From JBOHCT01 sp050699055 (lineage in GTDB: Bacteria > Actinomycetota > Actinomycetes > Streptosporangiales > JBOHCT01), in the NCBI GenBank assembly GCA_050699055.1, contig JBOHCT010000108.1:1-14298 (forward strand): DNA of 14,298 bases, in the 5' to 3' direction. This document shows, one piece after another, positions 5,690-12,605 of this stretch. The notes under the pieces were generated by a model that saw nothing but the letters and a program-made list of their open reading frames with translations, was not told the origin of the DNA and ran no database searches. A program made the position numbers and the translations under genes. The first letter of the stretch is position 1, and every line of letters starts with the position of its first letter.

Positions 5690-6772
5690 TCACGGCTCGT
5701 AGCCCCGGGTCGTGCGGGTGCGTCGGGTCAGCAGCGTGCGCCAGAGGTGGGTGAGCATGCCGGCGAACACCGACACCCACGCGGCGAGGGCCACCCAGGC
5801 CTCGTTGTCCCCGATGAACGCCACGATCGGCAGGTGGTCGGCCTGGCCCAGGTAGTGTCCGGCGACGCCGTACATGCCGAGCGGAAACACGATGCTCCAC
5901 CAGGTCGCCTCGAAGCGCAGCGGCATCCGATGCGTGACGTGCCGCCACCATCCGGCGGCGACGAGCGGCGGGATGAGCCACGTACCGAACGCCCAGAACA
6001 GCACCGAGGCGCCCGCGATGAGGCCGCGGGTGGTGTCGACCATCGGGGTCTCCGCCATCTGCACGATCCGCGCCCCAGCCAAGACGATGATCGCGGTGGC
6101 GCCCATGGCCACCCAGTACGGCGGGGTGAGGTCGGCGGGGCGCAGCGGGTAGAGCAGCAGCCGGGCGGCGACGAGGATGCCGGTCGCGGCGTAGAGGAAG
6201 ACACCGACCGACCAGGAGAAGACGGCGAGGAGGGCCAGCTCGCGGCGCCCGGTGGCGGCGACAGGCTCGAGCGCGGCCGCGAGGCCCGCTACGGACTGGC
6301 TTCCGACGACCCAGATGAACCACGTGCCGTTCGCCCCTGCCACGATCGGCCGCTCCGCGTGCCCCAGTACGGCGGACCACGGGACGACGTAGCCGAGGAT
6401 GATCCAGGCGACGAGGCCCGCCCCGAGCAGCGCGAGCGGGACGAGGTGGTGGCCGTCCAGAGCCAGCCGGGTGCCGAGGACCTCGGTGCCGGCGACGAAG
6501 GTGAAGAACCCGAACGCCCGGCGGGGATCGGCGAGGTCTCGCCGCACGTCGGCGGGGAAGGCGATGATCCGCCACGTCAGCGCGGCGACCAGCGCGGCGT
6601 AGCTGGCGGCGGCCAGCCATAGCAGCGCCGCGGACAGGGCGGCCAGACCGTGACCCCGCATGCCGACCGAGACGATGCCTGTCGCCATCACCAGGGCGAA
6701 CGAGCCGGGGTTCAGCGTGCGGACGGCCTCGCGCGCCGCGGCGCGCCGTCCGCCCACCGTGCGCGGGCACAC
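5690..6772 (-). CDS. TDT-family membrane transporter (tellurite resistance/C4-dicarboxylate, SLAC1-like)
   Basis: 360 residues with about ten hydrophobic segments. The family opening is LNPGSFALVMATGIVSVGM (20-38), followed later by AFGFFTFVAGTEVLGTRLAL, WFIWVVGSQSVAGLA and a typical FEATWWSIVFPLGMYGVA near the C-terminus. TDT proteins (TehA, Mae1, SLAC1) conduct anions or dicarboxylates across the cytoplasmic membrane. The substrate here is unknown. The start is GTG at 6772, one base after the narI stop (TGA C GTG). A second GTG five codons downstream is also possible, and neither has a clear Shine-Dalgarno. The tight junction to narI indicates co-transcription. A role in nitrite, nitrate or dicarboxylate movement would fit the neighbours but is inference. 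Confidence 0.88.
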   Translation of the reverse strand: MCPRTVGGRRAAAREAVRTLNPGSFALVMATGIVSVGMRGHGLAALSAALLWLAAASYAALVAALTWRIIAFPADVRRDLADPRRAFGFFTFVAGTEVLGTRLALDGHHLVPLALLGAGLVAWIILGYVVPWSAVLGHAERPIVAGANGTWFIWVVGSQSVAGLAAALEPVAATGRRELALLAVFSWSVGVFLYAATGILVAARLLLYPLRPADLTPPYWVAMGATAIIVLAGARIVQMAETPMVDTTRGLIAGASVLFWAFGTWLIPPLVAAGWWRHVTHRMPLRFEATWWSIVFPLGMYGVAGHYLGQADHLPIVAFIGDNEAWVALAAWVSVFAGMLTHLWRTLLTRRTRTTRGYEP

Positions 6773-6773
6773 G

Positions 6774-7514
6774 TCAGTACCGCACCCCGATCCTCCGCCA
6801 CCGGCGACCGCCGGTGCCTGGTTCGGGGGGCGGGGCGGCGCGCCGGCTGCGGTAGACGACGTACGGCCGCCAGAGGTACCACAGCGGGTAGCTCCAGACG
6901 TGCACGAGGCGGGTGAACGGCCAGATCAGGAACAGCACCCAGGCGGCGATGGCGTGTACCTGGAAGATGATCGGGGCCTGCTGCGCGATCGCGACGTTGG
7001 CGTGGCCGGCGAACAGCCCGCGGAACCATATCGAGATGGTCTCCCGGTACTCGTAGGCGAGCGGCGCGTTGATCGCGGTCGTGATGATCCCGAGGAGCAC
7101 CAGGATGCCGAGCAGGATCAGGGCGACCCAGTCGACGGGGCTGGTGGTGGCACGCACCCGCGGGACGAACAGGCGGCGGCACGCCAGGATCACCATGCCC
7201 GCGATCACCAGAGCCGCGGCCAGCAGGCCCGCGGCGGCGGAGAACACGTGGTAGGCGTGCTCGGGTACGCCGATGGCGTCGATCCACCACTTCGGGATCA
7301 GGATTCCGATGACGTGCCCGGCGATCGCCCCGAACGCGCCGTAGTGGAACAGCGGCGCGCCCCACTTCAACCAGTCGTGTTCCTGCAGCTCTGTCGAGTA
7401 GCTCGTCCAGCCGTACTGGTCGTAGCGCCACCGCCAGATGTGTCCGAGGACGAAGATCGCCATCGAGATGTAGGGCAGGATGACCCTCCAGAAGTACGCC
7501 CACGCTGTACTCAC
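6774..7514 (-). CDS. narI: Respiratory nitrate reductase gamma subunit (cytochrome b), NarI
   Basis: 246 residues. NarI anchors the nitrate reductase complex, takes electrons from the quinol pool and passes them through two b hemes to NarH. The four expected heme ligands are present: H57 and H67 in LFHYGAFGAIAGH, and H187 and H205 in QVHAIAAWVLFLIWPFTRLVH, the latter two at the same numbers as in Escherichia coli NarI. Five membrane segments are visible, starting with YFWRVILPYISMAIFVLGH. The start is GTG at 7514, overlapping the narJ stop as GTGA. A longer frame reaching to 7649 only reads antisense-like sequence inside narJ. No narG or narH gene is in the window. Confidence 0.93.
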   Translation of the reverse strand: MSTAWAYFWRVILPYISMAIFVLGHIWRWRYDQYGWTSYSTELQEHDWLKWGAPLFHYGAFGAIAGHVIGILIPKWWIDAIGVPEHAYHVFSAAAGLLAAALVIAGMVILACRRLFVPRVRATTSPVDWVALILLGILVLLGIITTAINAPLAYEYRETISIWFRGLFAGHANVAIAQQAPIIFQVHAIAAWVLFLIWPFTRLVHVWSYPLWYLWRPYVVYRSRRAAPPPEPGTGGRRWRRIGVRY

Positions 7515-8128
7515 GGCTCGCTCCGCCCGCTCATATACTCCGGCGGGGCGAACGGCTCGAGCCCGACCTCTTCGGCCGGCGGCCCGCTGTCCCACGCCCT
7601 GCGGATCACGGCGAGGTCGCGCCGGCCCGGCCTGGGCAGCCGTGCGCACACCGCCGCCACGAGGTCGACGTAGGGCGTGTGGTTCTCGGCCAGGGCCCTG
7701 CGGAGCAGCTCCAGGTCGGCGCGGTGGCGGCGGAGCAGGGTCTCGCCGCGCGGGGCGAGGGCGGCGAAGTCGAGGACGAGCGGCAGGTAGTCGGGCAGCT
7801 CCGCGGCCGACGGCACGAACCCCGCGGCACGGTAGGCCGCCTTGAGCTCGAGCATCGCCATGCCGCGCCGGCGGGTGTCGCCGAACCGGTAGTAGGTGAG
7901 ATAGAGGGCGCAGCGCCGGCGCAGGTCGAACGTCGCGACGTAGTGCTGCGCCACCTCGGTCGGCGGGGTGGCGCGCAGCCAGCCGAGGAACCGCGCGAAC
8001 GCCTCCCTGCTCGCCTTGGGCGAGGCGCCGGCCGCGGCGGCGTCGAGGTCGGCGAGCCCGTCGAACATCGCCACGGTCGGGTACTGCAGCAGCACCGACG
8101 CCAGCTTGTACGGGTGCACCGCGTTCAT
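7511..8128 (-). CDS. narJ: Nitrate reductase molybdenum cofactor assembly chaperone, NarJ
   Basis: 205 residues from ATG at 8128 (MNAVHPYKLASVLLQYPTVA). NarJ is a cytoplasmic helical chaperone of the TorD/DmsD/NarJ family that binds apo-NarG, helps insert the molybdenum cofactor and controls membrane docking. The family core is visible: HYVATFDLRRRCALYLTYY, then GDTRRRGMAMLELKAAYRAAG and ELPDYLPLVLDFAAL. The frame stays open upstream to 8311, but those residues (Arg/Pro-rich) are unlike NarJ. The Shine-Dalgarno for the ATG is weak, and a 15-residue ORF ends in an ATGA overlap with it, so coupled initiation is likely. Upstream, where narH would be expected, lies a dikinase-like gene instead. 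Confidence 0.92.
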   Translation of the reverse strand: MNAVHPYKLASVLLQYPTVAMFDGLADLDAAAAGASPKASREAFARFLGWLRATPPTEVAQHYVATFDLRRRCALYLTYYRFGDTRRRGMAMLELKAAYRAAGFVPSAAELPDYLPLVLDFAALAPRGETLLRRHRADLELLRRALAENHTPYVDLVAAVCARLPRPGRRDLAVIRRAWDSGPPAEEVGLEPFAPPEYMSGRSEP

Positions 8129-8172
8129 CGGTCGGGCTCGCCTTCGGCTCGCCGCTCCGTACCAGTGCTCAC
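8125..8172 (-). CDS. Possible 15-residue leader ORF translationally coupled to narJ
   Basis: GTG at 8172 has a strong GAGGGGG Shine-Dalgarno with 7 bases between, much better than the one for narJ itself. The ORF reads MSTGTERRAEGEPDR and its TGA overlaps the narJ ATG as ATGA. It contains a direct repeat GGCGAGCC-GAA-GGCGAGCC. The layout suggests ribosomes load here and reinitiate at narJ. No biochemical role for the peptide is suggested. Confidence 0.45.
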   Translation of the reverse strand: MSTGTERRAEGEPDR

Positions 8173-8315
8173 GTCGTGCCCCCTCGCGGAACAGGTGCGG
8201 CGGGTCGCGGGGACGTGGCGTCTCGGCGACCATGCTCGATTGTCGAACGACCGCCCCCTGCTGGTCTAGCCGAGGCGACGGCGGAGGACCTGTTCGTAGC
8301 CTCCGTGGCAAATGG

Positions 8316-10691
8316 TCAGCGTGCCGGCCGCGGATCGATCACTGTGATGGAGCCGCGATCACCGTCTACCAGGACGCGTTGGCCGTCGATGAGCCGCCGG
8401 GTGCCGTCGAAGGTGCCCATCACCGCGGGCATGTGGTGCTCGCGGGCGACGATCGCTGCGTGAGAGGCGACCCCGCCGGTGTCGGCGACTACGGCGGCGG
8501 CCACCGAGAACAGCGGTGTCCAGGTGGGATTCGTGTACGGGCAAACCAGGATCTCACCCGGCCGCAGTCGGGGGAACTGTGACGCGTCACGGATAACGCG
8601 GACCCGACCAGCCGCGGTGCCGGAGCTCGCCGAAACCCCGTGCAGGTCGCCAGAGCCATCATCCGATCGCAGGTATTCGACCGGGACGATGGTGTACCGG
8701 TCTTCGCTGGACTTCCTGGCGGCCCTTCGCCGGGCAACCACCTCCTTCAGTCCTGCCCGGCGGCCGGTTGCCTCGTCCCAGGTCAGGAAGAACACGTCAT
8801 CGGCGACGGTCAGCAGATTATCGGCCACCAGCCTGCGGCCCAACTCCCGCAGCAGGTGGCGTTGCGCCGCGGCGGGCACCATGAACAGGAAGAATAGGCT
8901 GTCTTCCCGGATACGGACCCCGGCTCGCGCGGCATCTGCGAGTCGCCGCACGAGCGGTGCGAGCGGGCCCAGGTCGCGGGGTAGGCGACGGGCGCGGGCC
9001 GCGTGTCCTGCTCCGTCCGTCGTGGTTGGGTCCACCCGAAGCAGCCCCTGGAGCAATCCGTGCAGTGTTGCCGGCGCTTCGCGCAGTGGGCGAAAGCCGG
9101 GGTACGCCATTGTCAGTTGACGTTGTCCGTATCGATGCAGGTGCGCGGCGACGTTGTCCAGCAGCGCGCGTCCCTCAGCGAATTCCCACAGCCGTTCGGG
9201 GATGTCGGTGGGCTCGGACTCGCGGTACACCTGGGCGAGTCGCGGCGTCGTGCGGATCACGCCGGCGATCCGCACGAGGTCATCGTTGGCGCGGCCGGTG
9301 ATGGTGGCGGTGCCCGACATGAGATCGTTATACGTCGCAAGGCCGCGCTCCCGCCCGAGCACGCGCCTGAGCACGCCCTCGAGCGTCCGGCCGGCCAGCA
9401 TGCCGGGCGTCACACAGCCGAACCTGGACAGCACCAGCCCGGCCTGCGCACGACGCAGCGCCAGTACCCGGTCCTGCAGGGCGCGCTCGGACAGCTCGGC
9501 GAGGTCCTCGGCGTCGAAGCGGGCAGCCAGAGCGGCGACGGTACTGTCGTAGCTCCGGCGCCACCGGGAAGGGCTGGTACTCAGGGCCCGGGCCAGGGTG
9601 GGCAGCGCACGCGGGATGCCCAGCGCTGCCCACACGGTCGGCCGCACCCGCTGTGGCACGAATTGGACCACACCATCGTCGATCGGGGCCAGGAACTCTT
9701 CTAGTCTGGGCGTCGCGAATCCGGCCCGGTGCAGCGCGTCGAGGACCGCGCTCACGGCCGGCCGCAGCAGCAGTGACCAGTCCATCGGGTAGGGCGGGTA
9801 CGGGTTGTTCTCCGCGGTGAGCCGGAGGTCCAGCCTGTGGCGGCGTTTCCGCGGCCGCGGGTTGTGGTCGGTCAGGGGCTTGTCCGGCAAGGCGGTCAAC
9901 GGACGCGCCTGCAAGAGGAAGCAGCGACCGGCCGCGTACCCCCATTCCAGATCCATCGGGACGCCGAACTCGAGCTGGGCGGCTCCCGCCAGCCGCACCA
10001 GCTCCCGCGACACGTCGATCGGGATCGGCGACCCGTCACTGGTGGGCCGGCCGGTAACACTGTCCATGACGAGGTGCTCTCCGCGCGCCTCGCCGGAGAC
10101 CAGTACGTCGCCGAGTCCTCGCACGGCCTCGATGACCATCCGATCGCGTCGCCCACTGACCGGCTCGGCGGTGAACACCACGCCCGACCACTCGGCGTCG
10201 ACCATCCTCTGCACCACTACGGCCATAGCGAGGCCGCGCTCGTCCCAACCATGACGATGGCGGTAGGCGACGGCCCGCGGCGTGCACAACGATGCCCAGC
10301 ACTTCCGCACCGCGTCGATCACGTCGTCGGTGCCGACGACGTTCAGGTAAGTGTCGTGCTGGCCCGCGAACGACGCGTCGGTAAGGTCTTCAGCGGTGCC
10401 GGAGGAGCGCACTGCGACGGGTGGTGAGCCAAGACCTTCGTAGGCGCTCGAGATGGCGGTGACGAGCTGGTCCGGGAGCGTTGGTTGGCGTAGCCGATCC
10501 GCGGTCCTCCCATCCCCCTCGCTGGTGCCGTCGTGTCTCTCGGCTGCTGTGTAGGCAGCCGTCGTGATCACGAAGCCCGGTGGGACCGGGAGCCCGGCAT
10601 GGAGGAGACGGCCCAGGCCGGCCGCTTTCCCGCCGGCGACAGCGGCATCGTCGCGCCCCACGACGGCAAGATCGAGTACGTACCGCGTCAT
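8316..10691 (-). CDS. PEP-utilising dikinase of rifampin-phosphotransferase-like architecture
   Basis: 791 residues in three parts. Residues 1 to about 270 are a PPDK-type ATP-grasp domain: GGKAAGLGRLLHAGLPVPPGF, then VAVRSSGTAEDLTDASFAGQ and DLEWGYAAGRCFLLQARPLT. A central helical region of about 420 residues follows. The C-terminus is a swivelling phosphohistidine domain with ADTGGVASHAAIVAREH, catalytic His H744. There is no PEP-binding TIM barrel as in PEP synthase. This order (ATP, substrate, His) is that of rifampin phosphotransferase (Rph, about 860 residues), which splits ATP and puts the beta-phosphate on the drug. The central domain decides the substrate, and rifamycin specificity cannot be claimed. 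The start is ATG at 10691, with AGGG 6 bases upstream and 8 bases after the CMD stop, so the two genes form an operon. Confidence 0.85.
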   Translation of the reverse strand: MTRYVLDLAVVGRDDAAVAGGKAAGLGRLLHAGLPVPPGFVITTAAYTAAERHDGTSEGDGRTADRLRQPTLPDQLVTAISSAYEGLGSPPVAVRSSGTAEDLTDASFAGQHDTYLNVVGTDDVIDAVRKCWASLCTPRAVAYRHRHGWDERGLAMAVVVQRMVDAEWSGVVFTAEPVSGRRDRMVIEAVRGLGDVLVSGEARGEHLVMDSVTGRPTSDGSPIPIDVSRELVRLAGAAQLEFGVPMDLEWGYAAGRCFLLQARPLTALPDKPLTDHNPRPRKRRHRLDLRLTAENNPYPPYPMDWSLLLRPAVSAVLDALHRAGFATPRLEEFLAPIDDGVVQFVPQRVRPTVWAALGIPRALPTLARALSTSPSRWRRSYDSTVAALAARFDAEDLAELSERALQDRVLALRRAQAGLVLSRFGCVTPGMLAGRTLEGVLRRVLGRERGLATYNDLMSGTATITGRANDDLVRIAGVIRTTPRLAQVYRESEPTDIPERLWEFAEGRALLDNVAAHLHRYGQRQLTMAYPGFRPLREAPATLHGLLQGLLRVDPTTTDGAGHAARARRLPRDLGPLAPLVRRLADAARAGVRIREDSLFFLFMVPAAAQRHLLRELGRRLVADNLLTVADDVFFLTWDEATGRRAGLKEVVARRRAARKSSEDRYTIVPVEYLRSDDGSGDLHGVSASSGTAAGRVRVIRDASQFPRLRPGEILVCPYTNPTWTPLFSVAAAVVADTGGVASHAAIVAREHHMPAVMGTFDGTRRLIDGQRVLVDGDRGSITVIDPRPAR

Positions 10692-10699
10692 CGGGCACC

Positions 10700-11206
10700 C
10701 TACTTGGTGTAGTTCTTGCCAGGGGGCCTATCCGGGAGCGGCCTGCCAATAAGGGCGACGGGGATGAAGAAGCAGATCTGGCCGATCGCCAGGGTGAGCG
10801 TCCAGAGCGCCTTGTCGTCGTAGTGGGCGGATGCCCTGGCGTACAGCTCGTCGGGGACGCGCTCTGCGAGCGGGTTCGGGGTGAGGACGGCCTCCACGAG
10901 CTCCAGTACGACCCGTTCGGCGTCGGTGAAGTAGGGGGCGTCCCGCCATGACGCCACGGCGGTGATGCGCTCCTCTGCTTCCCCGGCCTTGCGGAGGAGG
11001 CCGGTTTGCCGGATGGTGTGGTAGGTGCTGCCGACGATCTGCCCGGCGCGGAGCTGCATCAGGCTGATGGTGGTCTTCGGAATCGAACCGTTTCGGGTGG
11101 CCTTGGACATGGCTCCGGAGACTGCTGCGAGCTCGGGGAAGAGCTGGGTGGGGTCGGGCAGACGCGACTGGAGGCTGTCCTGCTCGGTCACCGTGGGCGT
11201 GGACAT
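10700..11206 (-). CDS. Carboxymuconolactone decarboxylase (AhpD)-like protein lacking the catalytic Cys pair
   Basis: 168 residues. The fold pattern is clear: PELAAVSGAMSKATRNGSIP, KTTISLMQLRAGQIVGSTYH, AVASWRDAPYFTDAERVVLE and LTLAIGQICFFIPVALIG. AhpD-like proteins normally carry CxxC followed by His (as in QINGCxxCxxxH) for peroxide or thiol chemistry. Here that site reads QIVGSTYHTIR, with Ser and His in place of the two cysteines and Arg in place of the His. Disulfide chemistry is therefore not possible at that site. It starts at ATG 11206 with a GAAGGGAAG Shine-Dalgarno. It lies divergent from an ECF41 sigma gene, the established genomic partner of this family, behind a matching promoter. 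Confidence 0.87.
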   Translation of the reverse strand: MSTPTVTEQDSLQSRLPDPTQLFPELAAVSGAMSKATRNGSIPKTTISLMQLRAGQIVGSTYHTIRQTGLLRKAGEAEERITAVASWRDAPYFTDAERVVLELVEAVLTPNPLAERVPDELYARASAHYDDKALWTLTLAIGQICFFIPVALIGRPLPDRPPGKNYTK

Positions 11207-11260
11207 GGCGAGTTCTTCCCTTCTGAAGCTCAGCGGTACTGGGTGATGTCTCAGCAGTCC

Positions 11261-11287
11261 GACGACACAGCCGGTTGGAATGTGAGG
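11261..11287 (-). promoter_or_regulatory. Candidate ECF41 promoter for the CMD-dikinase operon
   Basis: Read on the minus strand: CCTCACA (11287-11281), 16 bases, CGTC (11264-11261). As I recall it, the described ECF41 target consensus is TGTCACA, about 16 bases, CGTC. The match is 5 of 7 plus 4 of 4 with the same spacing. Transcription would start near 11253 and leave a leader of about 46 bases before the CMD ATG. Confidence 0.6.
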
Positions 11288-11298
11288 CGACGCGCGGG

Positions 11299-11325
11299 CC
11301 TGACAGTTCGGGGCGGTGTCTCGTC
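11299..11325 (+). promoter_or_regulatory. Candidate ECF41 autoregulatory promoter for the sigma gene
   Basis: CCTGACA (11299-11305), 16 bases, CGTC (11322-11325). Spacing and -10 element equal those of the opposed site for the CMD gene. The -35 differs by one base from that site (TGACA for TCACA). Transcription would start near 11332, about 36 bases before the sigma ATG, suggesting the sigma factor drives its own gene. Confidence 0.5.
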
Positions 11326-11367
11326 GGTGTGGTGAGGGCAGATGCGAGCGAGGGGGTCGTCGAGATC

Positions 11368-12306
11368 ATGACCGTCCGATCCGGGCCAGGACACGGCCGG
11401 CCGGATCCGCGCCTGGGCGCGGTGATCAGCGAGCGGCGCCAGCTGATCAATCTCGCGTACCGGCTGCTGGGGTCGCTGGCCGAGGCCGAGGATGTCGTGC
11501 AGGAGACCTACGCCCGCTGGTACGCCATGTCCCCGGGGCGACGGGAAGCGATCGAGTCTCCTGGCGCCTGGCTGACCACGGTGGCCAGTCGCGTCTGCCT
11601 GGACCTGCTGGGCTCGGCACGGGCCCGGCGGGAGCGCTACGTGGGTGCTTGGCTCCCGGAGCCGCTGCCCAAACCCGCGGAGTGGACCCGGTCGGCCGGT
11701 GGCGCGGCCGACCAGGGTGATCCGGCTGATCGGGTCACCCTCGACGAGTCGATCAGCATGGCCTTTTTGGTCGTGCTGGAATCGATGACCCCGGCCGAGC
11801 GGGTCGCGTTCATCCTGCACGACGTCTTCGGCTACCCCTTCGCCGACGTGGCCGAGACCGTCGGCCGCACACCGGCGGCGTGCCGCCAGCTGGCCTCCTC
11901 GGCCCGACGCCGGGTGCGCGCGTCGCAGGCCCCCGCCGCTGCCACCGCCCGGCAGGCCAGCATCGTCCGGGCGTTCAAACAGGCGTGGGAGGCCAAGGAC
12001 ATCGACGCCCTCGTCGGTCTGCTCAACCCCGACGCCACCGCGACCGGCGACGGCGGCGGCCTGGTCAGCGCCGCGCTCCACCCGATCGAGGGCGGCGAGC
12101 AGGTCGCGCGCTACGCTCTCGCTCTCGCCGGCCAGGCACCCAACCTGACGGTCCTGGAACGCACCGTCAACGGTCAACCCGGCCTGGTCGCCCAGCTTGA
12201 TGGCGTCACCGTGACGGTGGTCGCGTTCGCCGTGGCAGGCGACCGGATCACACGCATCTGGGCGGTACGCAACCCCGAGAAGCTCCGGCCCTGGACGACC
12301 GGCTGA
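11368..12306 (+). CDS. ECF41-group (SigJ-like) RNA polymerase sigma factor with SnoaL-like C-terminal domain
   Basis: 312 residues from ATG 11368, the same length I recall for Mycobacterium tuberculosis SigJ. Residues about 15-85 hold sigma-70 region 2 (INLAYRLLGSLAEAEDVVQE). Region 4 follows (MTPAERVAFILHDVFGYPFA, DVAETVGRTPAACRQLASSA). From about residue 190 there is a SnoaL_2/NTF2-like domain. All ECF41 hallmarks are visible: WLPEP between regions 2 and 4, a DGGG motif (GDGGGLVSA), and NPEKL near the end in place of NPDKL. In this group the fused C-terminal domain replaces a separate anti-sigma factor and can both activate and restrain the sigma factor. GAGGGGG lies 11 bases before the ATG. 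The frame is open further upstream, with GTG at 11329 and 11332, but these coincide with the predicted transcription start. The signal it responds to is unknown. Confidence 0.93.
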   Translation: MTVRSGPGHGRPDPRLGAVISERRQLINLAYRLLGSLAEAEDVVQETYARWYAMSPGRREAIESPGAWLTTVASRVCLDLLGSARARRERYVGAWLPEPLPKPAEWTRSAGGAADQGDPADRVTLDESISMAFLVVLESMTPAERVAFILHDVFGYPFADVAETVGRTPAACRQLASSARRRVRASQAPAAATARQASIVRAFKQAWEAKDIDALVGLLNPDATATGDGGGLVSAALHPIEGGEQVARYALALAGQAPNLTVLERTVNGQPGLVAQLDGVTVTVVAFAVAGDRITRIWAVRNPEKLRPWTTG

Positions 12307-12338
12307 AACGACGCGGCAACCAAAGTGTTCAACCGACC

Positions 12339-12353
12339 GTGCGGGCCGCCCAC
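12339..12353 (+). terminator. Weak hairpin after the sigma gene
   Basis: GTG-c-GG, a GCCG loop, then CCCAC form a short stem with one bulge, 32 bases after the sigma stop, followed by CCTTTGCC. It is short and lacks a real U-tract, so it is only a possible terminator. Confidence 0.25.
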
Positions 12354-12372
12354 CCTTTGCCACGCATGAGCG

Positions 12373-12582
12373 TTGCGCCCGGGCTCGTCCCCGCTGCGCT
12401 GGACACTGACCGAGTTGGCGCTTCGGTGGGCCAAGCAACACCCGCTCGGAGCCGTGACCACATGCCGATCGGGTGTCCGAGACGGATGAGGAGAGGCCTT
12501 GCGGGATCCCGCGAACATCGGCGCCCACGTCGCCGAGCTACTGCTCCACGGATTCGCTACCACCAGACCAGAACGTCCCTAA
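12373..12582 (+). other. Unassigned coding-like stretch, possible gene remnant, between sigma and lysE genes
   Basis: The 299-bp gap 12307-12605 has no intact gene. One frame has GC-rich third positions and protein-like content: a segment with LTELALRWAKQHPLGAVTT, a TGA at 12487-12489, then a 27-codon stretch from TTG 12499 reading LRDPANIGAHVAELLLHGFA up to TAA at 12582. The TTG has GAGGAG 5 bases upstream, so this last part might be a small gene. The first segment resembles the C-terminal helix-strand of aldo/keto reductases (ELALRWxxxHPxxxVTT), but this is a weak match. I would not assign a function. Confidence 0.25.
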
Positions 12583-12605
12583 GCCGATGGATCAGCGGAC
12601 GGGGG

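Noticed and set aside
4796..6622. A 608-codon plus-strand open frame across the ligase and TDT genes
   Set aside because: It is antisense to two well-recognised genes. Its composition (Arg, Gly, Asp, Pro-rich) is the usual shadow of high-GC coding sequence and matches no family.
7515..7649. A longer NarI starting at 7649
   Set aside because: The extra N-terminus is Arg/Ala-rich antisense-like sequence inside narJ. The GTG at 7514 in a GTGA overlap gives the family's normal length and heme-ligand numbering.
8129..8311. A longer NarJ starting at 8311, or a narH tail in the gap before narJ
   Set aside because: The extra residues resemble neither NarJ nor the C-terminus of NarH in any of the three frames.
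11275..11367. A sigma factor start at 11275
   Set aside because: That ATG lies upstream of the predicted promoter, and the extra residues are not conserved-looking. ATG 11368 gives the normal 312-residue length with a Shine-Dalgarno.
11251..12528. A 425-codon minus-strand frame opposite the sigma gene
   Set aside because: It is a codon-bias shadow of the sigma gene with no domain-like content.
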